Shown one piece after another: positions 7,198 through 13,396 of a stretch of DNA of 15,354 nt. Location: assembly GCA_964556005.1 (NCBI GenBank), contig CAZKUR010000094.1, positions 1 to 15,354 on the forward strand, written 5' to 3'. A program made the translations under genes and the position numbers. This stretch comes from CAZKUR01 sp964556005. GTDB lineage: Bacteria > Bacteroidota > Ignavibacteria > Ignavibacteriales > Ignavibacteriaceae. The notes under the pieces are model-generated. The model worked only from the letters and a program-made list of their open reading frames with translations. It did not search any database and was not told the origin of the DNA. Numbering within the stretch: the first letter of the stretch is position 1; every line of letters begins with the position of its first letter.

Positions 7198-8397
7198 ATG
7201 AATCTGAAAAAATTCATAACCGGAGACAACAGCATATTCACGGTTCAGCGTTTTTTTATTATCGGAACTACTATATTTTCTGCTAAGGTTGTTCTTATAC
7301 TTATTGCTTACTTTTTCAACCAGGTAGAGTATAATATCTTTAACCAGGCATATTATACTGCATCAATATTAATCATATTTGGTTCCTTTGGATTTGATTA
7401 TGCAGTAAACAGAGTAAACATAAAATTTGTTTTAGTCGGCATAGCTTCTGTAATTAATATTTTCTTAACGCTGCTTATCCTATTAATATTTTCACCGCCG
7501 CAATTCAATTTTATTCAGATTATATCTGTGGTAGTGTATGCATTGTTTGCAGCATTAGGGGGAATATTCACATTTCAGGTTTTATTCCAGGGATTATACA
7601 AAACCTATTTCTATTTGACGTTATTAAGTTCGGTTCTGCACATTGCATTGATACCCGCAGTTATGGTCTTCAATGTAAATATTTATTATGCTCTGCCTTT
7701 TGTTACGTTTCTGTGGTTTGTGCTGAGTTTTCCCAAATTTATTAAAGGGAAAGGATCTCGATTAGACAGTTTTAAGGAATTGTACAAAATCGGTTCTGCG
7801 AATTTTATAATTAATTCTTCGGTTCCGCTTGCATTGGTTATTGATAAATATTTCGTTAATCATTATTTCAGTCTGGGAATTGCAAACGCATATACATTTT
7901 CATGGTCGTTAACCGTCCCGGTATTTTATATAGGTAATTTAATTGAAAAGATTATATACTCATCAAAGGATGAAAAAGGTGAGGGAATATTAAAAAAATC
8001 ATTATTGATACTTTCCGCTTTAATCCTGTTATATGCCTCTGCAATATTATCAATAGTATATTTTATCCCGTCTATTTTACCGCATTCAGTAGACGCTGAA
8101 CTATTGAAGAATATTTTTACATTTATGATCGGCGGTTATGTTTTATATGCAATTTTTCAATTCCCGGTAAACGGTTACCTGTTTAAATTTAAGGAAGTCG
8201 AAAAGCAAAAGAGTATTGCGGTTGTATATGCTGTTTTCATTTTTCTGCTGGTTACCTTTTATTTATTCTTCCTGAATAAATTTCAAATAACCAACTATCA
8301 TGTTCTTTTAATAAGCATCTGGGTATTTATATTCAGTTTGTTAATTATTAAAAGCTATATTGTTTTCAGCAGGAAGCATCTGCTGGTTAGGGATTGA
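7198..8397 (+). CDS. Wzx-like polysaccharide flippase (MATE/MVF-type membrane protein)
   Basis: A 399-aa, strongly hydrophobic integral membrane protein with about 11-12 predicted helices. It begins with an amphipathic start and a first helix of the type FFIIGTTIFSAKVVLILIAY. The pattern of paired helices, the mid-protein 'LYKIGSANFIINSSVPLALV' block with IDKYFVNHYF (compare the LD+YF segment common in Wzx proteins), and the later YGYVLYAIFQFP-like section fit the oligosaccharide flippase fold. Its expected role is to move lipid-linked repeat units across the inner membrane for the polymerase. The protein is slightly shorter than typical Wzx (about 420-480 aa). Placement between the Wzz-like gene and the ligase/polymerase gene supports this role. 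Sequence divergence is high in this family, so the call rests on topology and context. Confidence 0.78.
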   Translation: MNLKKFITGDNSIFTVQRFFIIGTTIFSAKVVLILIAYFFNQVEYNIFNQAYYTASILIIFGSFGFDYAVNRVNIKFVLVGIASVINIFLTLLILLIFSPPQFNFIQIISVVVYALFAALGGIFTFQVLFQGLYKTYFYLTLLSSVLHIALIPAVMVFNVNIYYALPFVTFLWFVLSFPKFIKGKGSRLDSFKELYKIGSANFIINSSVPLALVIDKYFVNHYFSLGIANAYTFSWSLTVPVFYIGNLIEKIIYSSKDEKGEGILKKSLLILSALILLYASAILSIVYFIPSILPHSVDAELLKNIFTFMIGGYVLYAIFQFPVNGYLFKFKEVEKQKSIAVVYAVFIFLLVTFYLFFLNKFQITNYHVLLISIWVFIFSLLIIKSYIVFSRKHLLVRD

Positions 8398-8403
8398 AGA
8401 ATA

Positions 8404-8472
8404 ACGACCACCTGAGCTGAAGTTTACTAACCGGAACTGTGTGTAGGTTAACTATAGTGGTTAAAATTGACG
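8404..8472 (+). repeat. Second-family hairpin repeat, copy 1
   Basis: It shares about 65 bp with 10364-10432: ACGACCACCT, GTTTACTAACCG, GTGTGTAGGTTA and TGGTTAAAATTGAC are common blocks. CCAC and GTGG close the outside, and TAACC/GGTTA form an inner stem around a loop GGAACTGTGTGTA-like core. It starts 7 bp after the flippase stop codon. Confidence 0.75.
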
Positions 8473-8549
8473 AATTACGATTGCCGATTTTAGGTAGCGG
8501 AAATAAAAGGTCGGAAGTCGGAATAAGAATCGAATAATTCATATATATG

Positions 8550-8758
8550 TCATTGCGAATCCGATTCACTTGTATTGCATCGGTATCGGGATGAAGCCTG
8601 CTTTAGCCCGTCAAAGACGAGGTCTCGCNNNNNNNNNNNNNNNNNNNNNNNNNNNNNNNNNNNNNNNNNNNNNNNNNNNNNNNNNNNNNNNNNNNNNNNN
8701 NNNNNNNNNNNNNNNNNNNNNNNNNNNNACCAACCCCCTTAGGTTGGCGGACAATCTC
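8550..8758 (+). repeat. Composite hairpin repeat broken by an assembly gap
   Basis: The left part, TCATTGCGA (8550-8558), is followed by a stem made of ATCCGAT (8559-8565) and ATCGGGAT (one bulge, near 8585-8592), then GCCCGTCAAAGACGAGGTCTCGC-type sequence that is nearly identical to 9516-9538. After the gap come the CCAACC (8730-8735)/GGTTGG (8742-8747) hairpin and GGCGGACAATCT. The two flanks match the two ends of the copy inside the ligase gene, so this is most likely one element with the gap inside its second hairpin. Confidence 0.72.
8629..8728. other. Assembly gap (100 N)
   Basis: Exactly 100 undefined bases, a standard scaffold spacer, so the true length is unknown. It lies inside a dispersed hairpin repeat, which explains why the assembly broke here. 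Confidence 0.97.
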
Positions 8759-8847
8759 ATTTACTATTACTTAATCTTTTAATAATTCATTTAATAAAAT
8801 ATCCTTGCTATAATTCATCTCCTCACCCATTTCATAAATTATTTATA

Positions 8848-10380
8848 ATGAGCAGTATAAACAGGATTTTTACTCCTGAGATTCTAAAGTTTGCTTTACC
8901 GGCAGCAGGGCTTGCAATAATATCCCGAACATTCCGCTATTTCAATTTTGTATATTATATACTCCCTCTGCTGCTTTTATATTTTGCTCTCTACGGTATT
9001 AAAGAATTAAAAAGTGAAAAAAAATTTAGATTTCTAATAATATTAAATTCGATTTTTTTTATATGGATACTTTTAACATGCATCTGGTCAATCTATCCTA
9101 TATTATCACTAAAAAGAAGTCTCTACTATTTATTACTCTCAACCGGAACACTATCCGCAGGTTATTTGTGGATAAAATTTTACAAAGGTTCCACGCTTAA
9201 CTTTATGCTTCCTGCAGATTTATTTTTGATCCTTCTATCTATTTTTTCTTTGATTACTATTATTCCATCTGATACCTGGACAGGCGGGAACGGAAAAGGA
9301 TTTATGGGTTTTTCCGGTCATCAGAATACATTGGCCGCTTCAATTTTATTTACTATTCCTGTATTGTTCATTCCCTTAATTGGAAGAATTAGACGATCGT
9401 TAAAATGGGGTAAAAATCCATCGACAATAAATCATCAGGATAAGAGTAAATGTGTAGCTGATCAAAAAGAAGATAAACTGTCATTGCGAACGAGTCTTCG
9501 AGTGAAATCCGCTTTGCCCGTCAAAGACGAGGTCTCGCCTAAAAAAGGCGGACAATCTTTTGCTTTTAACTTAAATATGAAATCACTTCACTTCTTTCGT
9601 GATGATAAAATCACTTTTTGGTCAGCCCCATATCCTTTATTATTTCTTATTGTCTTAAATCTTATTTTTTTAATTCTCAGTTATTCCCGTGCATCGATGC
9701 TGTCTTTACTAATTGCTTTTTTCACATACATTACAATAACCTTAAACAAGAAGCTGTTAGTGATTTCAGCTATTGTAATTACTTCTTTAGCATTAGGTTT
9801 TTTTGTCTCTGTAACGTTCAGGAACTGGAGTGATAAGCTGTTCTTAAAGCAGTTTTCAACTTCATTTGAATCCAGAAATATACTCTGGATTCCGTCATAT
9901 CATGCAGCATTACAAGGAGGGATTACCGGCCTCGGATTTGGAGTAAGCGATCCTTCAATGATTCTGCCTCCGGGAACCGGAAGTTATTTTCAGAACGGAA
10001 TTTATTACAGGGAAAAGGGGAACGGGATCCTTGCGCTGGTTGAGGAAACAGGTGTTATAGGATTGGTATTATTTTTAATTCCAACGGGTTATGTTATTAA
10101 GAAATTAACAGCGGCTTTGCATGGATGCATGGATGAATGGCTGCATGGGAAAAGTAAAATCAATTTAACAATAGAGCAATTAAACAATTCAAAAATAGAA
10201 TTTAAACATTTTGCGTTTTTTTTATCTTTTATAATTGCATTTTTCATTCATGCTCAATTTGAAGCGTGGTTTGTCGGGATAGGTTCGGTAGAATTGCCGT
10301 TATATTTTTTGTTCATAGGTGCAGCATTAGCTATTACAAGTTACCAAGAACCGGTTGGTATTGACGACCACCTACGCTAA
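8848..10380 (+). CDS. O-antigen ligase / Wzy-like polymerase (Wzy_C family)
   Basis: A 510-aa multi-helix inner-membrane protein of the WaaL/Wzy superfamily, which joins polysaccharide repeat units into chains or attaches them to a carrier. Family marks are FMGFSGHQNTLA (residues 152-162, compare the usual 'G.fgHkN.lg'), YSRASMLSLLIA, and the periplasmic-loop signature with R343 in SRNILW followed by GGITGLGFG (357-365) and NGILALVEETGVIGL. Two segments look inserted. Residues about 190-251 are hydrophilic and include a copy of the dispersed hairpin repeat (212-237). Residues about 425-450 (HGCMDEWLHGK and following) come from a short ATGGATG-type repeat. Both keep the frame. The last five residues and the stop codon lie in a second-family repeat (10364-10432). 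Ligase and polymerase cannot be told apart from sequence; the Wzx/Wzz/Wza neighbours favour a polymerase. Confidence 0.85.
   Translation: MSSINRIFTPEILKFALPAAGLAIISRTFRYFNFVYYILPLLLLYFALYGIKELKSEKKFRFLIILNSIFFIWILLTCIWSIYPILSLKRSLYYLLLSTGTLSAGYLWIKFYKGSTLNFMLPADLFLILLSIFSLITIIPSDTWTGGNGKGFMGFSGHQNTLAASILFTIPVLFIPLIGRIRRSLKWGKNPSTINHQDKSKCVADQKEDKLSLRTSLRVKSALPVKDEVSPKKGGQSFAFNLNMKSLHFFRDDKITFWSAPYPLLFLIVLNLIFLILSYSRASMLSLLIAFFTYITITLNKKLLVISAIVITSLALGFFVSVTFRNWSDKLFLKQFSTSFESRNILWIPSYHAALQGGITGLGFGVSDPSMILPPGTGSYFQNGIYYREKGNGILALVEETGVIGLVLFLIPTGYVIKKLTAALHGCMDEWLHGKSKINLTIEQLNNSKIEFKHFAFFLSFIIAFFIHAQFEAWFVGIGSVELPLYFLFIGAALAITSYQEPVGIDDHLR
9481..9558 (+). repeat. Composite hairpin repeat inside the ligase/polymerase gene
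   Basis: It starts TCATTGCGA, passes through CCCGTCAAAGACGAGGTCTC and GCCTAAAAAAGGC, and ends GGACAATCT. This is the same element as 8550-8758 but with AAAAAA in place of the longer second hairpin. It is translated as SLRTSLRVKSALPVKDEVSP followed by KKGGQS (residues 212-237) without a stop, and lies in a hydrophilic part of an otherwise hydrophobic protein. Confidence 0.85.
10120..10148 (+). repeat. ATGGATG-type short repeat inside the ligase/polymerase gene
   Basis: CATGGATGCATGGATGAATG followed by GCTGCATGG contains repeated ATGGATG/CATGG units in frame (H425-G434). Similar units occur inside asnB at 12757-12784. This segment looks like extra material between a membrane helix and the next helix. 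Confidence 0.5.
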
Positions 10381-10432
10381 CGTTTACTAACCGAAACAGT
10401 GTGTAGGTTAGCTTCGATGGTTAAAATTGACA
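10364..10432 (+). repeat. Second-family hairpin repeat, copy 2, overlapping a stop codon
   Basis: Matches 8404-8472 over about 65 bp. TAACC (10388-10392) and GGTTA (10406-10410) pair, and GCTAAC/GTTAGC offer an alternative or extended stem. The ligase gene's final codons and TAA (10378-10380) fall within it. Confidence 0.75.
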
Positions 10433-10450
10433 AATGACAATTGACGAATT

Positions 10451-10739
10451 TCCAATTACCAATTACTAATAACCAATAACCAATAACCAATTTCCAATAA
10501 CCAATAACCAATTTCCAATAACCAATAACCAATTTCCAATAACCAATANNNNNNNNNNNNNNNNNNNNNNNNNNNNNNNNNNNNNNNNNNNNNNNNNNNN
10601 NNNNNNNNNNNNNNNNNNNNNNNNNNNNNNNNNNNNNNNNNNNNNNNNTTTCCAATAACCAATTACCGGTTTCCAATAACCAATTACCGGTTTCCAATAA
10701 CCAATTACCGGTTTCCAATAACCAATTACAATTGGCCAA
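10451..10739. repeat. Heptanucleotide tandem array with 21-bp super-period
   Basis: Left of the gap the unit is CCAATAA-CCAATAA-CCAATTT, repeated about three times. Right of the gap it is CCAATAA-CCAATTA-CCGGTTT, also repeated about three times. Both have a 21-bp period built from three 7-mers, but the third heptamers differ between the sides, so two related sub-arrays are present. The minus strand has no stop codon in any frame across the units, giving spurious peptide repeats such as NWLLETG. Confidence 0.85.
10549..10648. other. Assembly gap (100 N) inside the tandem array
   Basis: Exactly 100 N, a scaffold placeholder. The array continues on both sides, so the gap probably hides more tandem units and the real array is of unknown length. 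Confidence 0.97.
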
Positions 10740-10751
10740 TGCTTACACCTG

Positions 10752-10808
10752 TCATTGCGAGTCACGTTTCACCTGTAAATGGTATGAAAAAACGTGATGA
10801 AGCAATCT
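10752..10808 (+). repeat. Hairpin repeat, TCACGTTT stem
   Basis: Left end TCATTGCGA (10752-10760) and right end TGAAGCAATCT surround a perfect 8-bp stem, TCACGTTT (10762-10769) and AAACGTGA (10790-10797). The terminal ATTGC/GCAAT also pair. Confidence 0.8.
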
Positions 10809-10885
10809 CATCTTACTATTACAAAACCAATTAGCGATTACTAAAAACCGGTATTGTTGTCAACAGGTGCTTAGCTTTTCACTTG

Positions 10886-10941
10886 ACTGTCATGCCTGTC
10901 TCTTTGGGAGACCATTCCATGACAGTAGGAAGCGGCAATCT
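10886..10941 (+). repeat. Hairpin repeat, ACTGTCATG stem
   Basis: ACTGTCATG (10886-10894) pairs perfectly with CATGACAGT (10918-10926), with an inner GTCTC (10898-10902)/GAGAC (10908-10912) stem. The family right end follows as GGAAGCGGCAATCT. The left end is diverged (TGTCATGCC). The next copy faces it. Confidence 0.68.
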
Positions 10942-10966
10942 AACATTATTAAAATTATACTAATAG

Positions 10967-11020
10967 AGATTACTTTGCCCGGCTGCTAATGCCGAAAAAA
11001 TGAGACCGGGCTCGTAATGA
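10967..11020 (-). repeat. Hairpin repeat, inverted copy with compensatory basal stem
   Basis: Read on the minus strand it begins TCATTACGAG and ends AAGTAATCT. The inner stem is GCCCGG (10977-10982)/CCGGGC (11006-11011). The basal stem is ATTAC (10969-10973) with GTAAT (11014-11018), where other copies have ATTGC with GCAAT: both strands changed together, so pairing is kept. Confidence 0.75.
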
Positions 11021-11200
11021 CGAATTTATTGAATTTATGCCTGTCCGGCCGAATTAAGGAATCCGTAAGTCAGAAATCGGAGTTCAGATTTAAACCAAAT
11101 ACTTAACGATTGACTATCTACATTGAAATTTTGTAATTAAAAATGACTATAAATTACTATTGACCTATTACCTATGACAAATTTCCAATTTCCAATAACG

Positions 11201-11230
11201 CAGGTGGAAACTTTAGTGTAGGTAAGTTTA
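11201..11230 (+). repeat. Second-family repeat, partial copy
   Basis: CAGGTGGAAACTTTAGTGTA followed by GGTAAGTTTA shares the GGAAAC...GTGTAGGT core with the copies at 8404 and 10364. AAACTT and AAGTTT can pair. It ends 41 bp before the asnB start codon. Confidence 0.5.
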
Positions 11231-11271
11231 ATCTTCACGTTTCACTTTCAACTTTTAACTTGCTTCCCCCT

Positions 11272-13218
11272 ATGTGCGGCATTTTCAGCGTAATTAATTT
11301 CAACGGACAACCGTTAGACATCGATAAGGTAGTAAAAGCCCGGGACATCCTCGCCCACCGCGGTCCGGATGGTTTCGGCTTATATACATCAAGTCTATTC
11401 TCCTCAAATGAAAAAAAGACTGTTGCATTGGCGCACCGCCGACTTTCAATTATTGATTTATCGGATAATGCTGCACAGCCCATGACAACAAGCAACGGCC
11501 GTTACACAATCGTCTTTAACGGCGAAATTTATAACTATAAAGATCTTTTTAAATACATGCAGTCATGCAATCATGCAGTCATGCCGGGCTTAGTATCAGC
11601 AAGCGACACCGAAGTACTATTGTATCTCTATGCTCTCGAAGGTTCTGCATGTCTTTCCCGCCTACGCGGCATGTTTGCTTTTGTCATTTGGGACGATGTG
11701 GAAAAGAAACTCTTTGCAGCACGTGATAGATTCGGAATTAAACCGTTATTCTTTCTGAAAAATGAAAATGAATTAATAATCTCATCCGAACTGAAAGCGA
11801 TAAAATTTTATAAAGGTAATTTAACAACTTCCATGCAGGCAATAGATGCCTTTTTAAGGACAGGCTCTGTTCCTGCACCGCTTTCAATTTACAACGAAAC
11901 AACAAACCTGCTTCCCGGCTATTGGATGGAAACAGATCGAACCGGAAAGCTAAAGGTACAGCGCTGGTGGCACTTCACAGATTTATTAACAAACAATCTT
12001 AATTCCGTCATTGCGAACGAAGTGAAGCAATCTCAACGCCACAAACTTAAATACGACACTCTTGCAAAGAAAAAAATTCGCAATGCCCTTCTCGACACCA
12101 TCTCCGCTCACATGATTGCAGATGTAGAAGTAGGTGCATTCCTTTCAGGCGGCATCGACTCAACTTCAATTGTTTCTTTAATGCGGCAAATCGGACACGA
12201 AAAGATCAAAACAATTTCAGTTGTGTTCCCCGGGCATAAGCTTGATGAATCAAAGTATTCCCGGTTAGCTGCTAAAAAATATAATACCGAACATCTTGAA
12301 TACACTTTAACCGAAAAGGAAGTTATCGACGACTTTGAGAAAATGCTGGATGCAATGAACCAGCCTACTATCGACGGAGTAAACACTTACTTTGTTTCCA
12401 AAGCAGCAAAAAGTTTCGGATTAAAAGTGGTGCTTTCCGGGGTTGGTGGTGATGAGTTATTCGGCGGTTATCCGGCATTTAAGTATATCCCAAGGATTGA
12501 AAAGCTGCTTAGACTTAAAAATTACATTCCGCTTAATCAAAGCCTGCTGAACGTAACAGCAAAGTTTGCAAAGAATAGGATACCTGCAAAAGCAGTGGAA
12601 TTTTTGAAGCATCCCGGAGTAGAAAATTCATCCTACAAACTTTTCCGCGGACTCTTTACAGATGCAGAACTCAAGCAGTTAGGATGGAATGAGTACAGCG
12701 ATGCTGATCATTCAGTCAATCAATTATTCAATCATTCTACCGCTGATGAAGCCGGTATGGATGAATTGATGAATGGATGCATGACCCCCTTACAGCGCGT
12801 ATCTTACTTAGAGTCTACTAATTATATGCAAAATCAGCTTTTACGCGACTCGGATGTTTTCAGTATGGCGCATTCCCTTGAACTGAGAGTACCTTTTGTG
12901 GATCATCTATTGTACGAAACTGCATTGCCTTATATTGACGACGCATTTAATTCATCCCTGTCAAAACAAAAGCTAATTGACGGAGTTACAGATTTGCCTG
13001 AGGAAATCACTCATAGGGAAAAAATGGGATTTACTTTTCCCTTTATAGATTGGATTGGAAACAATAAGATCCATAAAAGAGTTTCGAAAATTTTTATCAA
13101 CGGATCAGCAAATTATTTTAACAAAAATTCCATTGAAGAATTAGAAAAAAAATTCATCAATGGGCAGGTTCACTGGTCGCGTATTTGGGCTTTGGCTGTG
13201 TTGAATAATTTTTTGTAA
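11272..13218 (+). CDS. asnB: Asparagine synthase (glutamine-hydrolysing) / amidotransferase
   Basis: A 648-aa class II glutamine amidotransferase of the AsnB family. ATG 11272 is chosen because it puts the catalytic nucleophile at Cys2 (MCGIF); the upstream TTG at 11260 would bury it. N-terminal glutaminase marks are AHRGPDGFGLY, AHRRLSIIDLS, FNGEIYNY and ARDRFGIKPLFF. The C-terminal synthetase domain has the PP-loop SGGIDS (292-297), SGVGGDELFGGY (389-400) and LELRVPFVDH. These enzymes transfer glutamine-derived ammonia to an AMP-activated carboxylate. In polysaccharide loci they may amidate sugars or other substrates rather than make free asparagine. Three segments look inserted: residues 96-107 (8-bp tandem repeat), 246-254 (VIANEVKQS, from the dispersed hairpin repeat) and about 496-504 (MDELMNGCM). 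None interrupts a catalytic motif. It probably belongs with the upstream export genes despite the repeat-rich spacer. Confidence 0.93.
   Translation: MCGIFSVINFNGQPLDIDKVVKARDILAHRGPDGFGLYTSSLFSSNEKKTVALAHRRLSIIDLSDNAAQPMTTSNGRYTIVFNGEIYNYKDLFKYMQSCNHAVMPGLVSASDTEVLLYLYALEGSACLSRLRGMFAFVIWDDVEKKLFAARDRFGIKPLFFLKNENELIISSELKAIKFYKGNLTTSMQAIDAFLRTGSVPAPLSIYNETTNLLPGYWMETDRTGKLKVQRWWHFTDLLTNNLNSVIANEVKQSQRHKLKYDTLAKKKIRNALLDTISAHMIADVEVGAFLSGGIDSTSIVSLMRQIGHEKIKTISVVFPGHKLDESKYSRLAAKKYNTEHLEYTLTEKEVIDDFEKMLDAMNQPTIDGVNTYFVSKAAKSFGLKVVLSGVGGDELFGGYPAFKYIPRIEKLLRLKNYIPLNQSLLNVTAKFAKNRIPAKAVEFLKHPGVENSSYKLFRGLFTDAELKQLGWNEYSDADHSVNQLFNHSTADEAGMDELMNGCMTPLQRVSYLESTNYMQNQLLRDSDVFSMAHSLELRVPFVDHLLYETALPYIDDAFNSSLSKQKLIDGVTDLPEEITHREKMGFTFPFIDWIGNNKIHKRVSKIFINGSANYFNKNSIEELEKKFINGQVHWSRIWALAVLNNFL
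11557..11584 (+). repeat. 8-bp tandem repeat inside asnB
   Basis: ATGCAGTC, ATGCAATC and ATGCAGTC follow one another, then a final ATGC. They are translated as MQSCNHAVM (residues 96-104), in the loop between FNGEIYNYKDL and SDTEVLL where family members differ in length. Confidence 0.65.
12008..12033 (+). repeat. Minimal hairpin repeat inside asnB
   Basis: TCATTGCGAACGAAGTGAAG followed by CAATCT is both family ends joined with almost no inner stem. It is translated in frame as VIANEVKQS (residues 246-254), between the glutaminase domain and the synthetase PP-loop. The same peptide is familiar from repeat-derived insertions in other bacterial proteins (recalled, not checked). Confidence 0.85.
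12757..12784 (+). repeat. ATGGATG-type short repeat inside asnB
   Basis: ATGGATGAATTGATGAATGG followed by ATGCATGA is translated as MDELMNGCM (from residue 496). It resembles 10120-10148 in the ligase gene. It may be an inserted short repeat or simply a diverged loop. Confidence 0.4.
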
Positions 13219-13304
13219 AGAAAATTCAGTCAGGTGCAGCTATTATCGTAAGATGTCATATATAGATTTTTATTGAAGAATAATTATGTGCAGGAAAGAA
13301 ACCG

Positions 13305-13318
13305 GAATCGAACGATTC
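13305..13318. promoter_or_regulatory. 14-bp palindrome upstream of mntA, possible operator
   Basis: GAATCG (13305-13310) and CGATTC (13313-13318) are perfect inverted repeats separated by AA. They lie directly upstream of the proposed promoter of the MNT/HEPN cluster, where a repressor could bind. This is an inference from position. Confidence 0.35.
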
Positions 13319-13320
13319 GA

Positions 13321-13347
13321 TTGCCATAAAATTATTTGCTATATTTG
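13321..13347 (+). promoter_or_regulatory. Bacteroidota-type promoter of the MNT/HEPN cluster
   Basis: TATATTTG (13340-13347) matches the Bacteroidota -7 consensus TAnnTTTG, and ATTG (13320-13323) about 16 bp upstream could serve as the -33 element, although the usual spacing is slightly longer. It lies about 50 bp before the mntA start. Confidence 0.42.
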
Positions 13348-13396
13348 AAGACTTTTTAAAAATAGTAAGAAAGACGGTTTACTTAAAAATTAAAAA

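Larger units (their letters stand above)
8398..8847. other. Repeat-bearing spacer with assembly gap
   Basis: This spacer between the flippase and ligase genes holds a hairpin repeat of the second family immediately after the flippase stop (8404-8472), a composite repeat of the first family (8550-8758) interrupted by 100 N, and an A/T-rich leader ending at the ATG at 8848. No gene was identified. Confidence 0.6.
10381..11271. other. 891-bp repeat-rich spacer before asnB
   Basis: No gene is supported. In order it holds the rest of a second-family repeat, a heptamer array with an assembly gap (10451-10739), three copies of the first hairpin family (10752-10808, 10886-10941, 10967-11020), and a partial second-family copy (11201-11230) just before asnB. 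Confidence 0.65.

Noticed and set aside
8570..8782. Plus-strand ORF spanning the first gap
   Set aside because: Half of it is undefined bases and the rest is dispersed-repeat sequence.
10451..10739. Possible CRISPR array
   Set aside because: The units are directly adjacent 7-mers with no unique spacers and no cas genes in the window.
10377..10765. Three overlapping minus-strand ORFs encoding NWLLETG/IGYWK-type peptide repeats
   Set aside because: They arise because the 21-bp tandem unit has no stop codons on the minus strand. All three frames are open and they run through a 100-N gap, so there is no evidence for coding.
11260..11271. TTG start for asnB
   Set aside because: The family needs Cys directly after the initiator Met, which fixes the start at 11272.
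11235..11495. Minus-strand ORF overlapping the start of asnB
   Set aside because: It is a shadow of the strongly conserved asnB glutaminase domain.
13301..13325. tRNA T-arm-like sequence (GGAATCGAACGATTCG)
   Set aside because: No acceptor, D or anticodon arm can be formed around it. It is better explained as a dyad.
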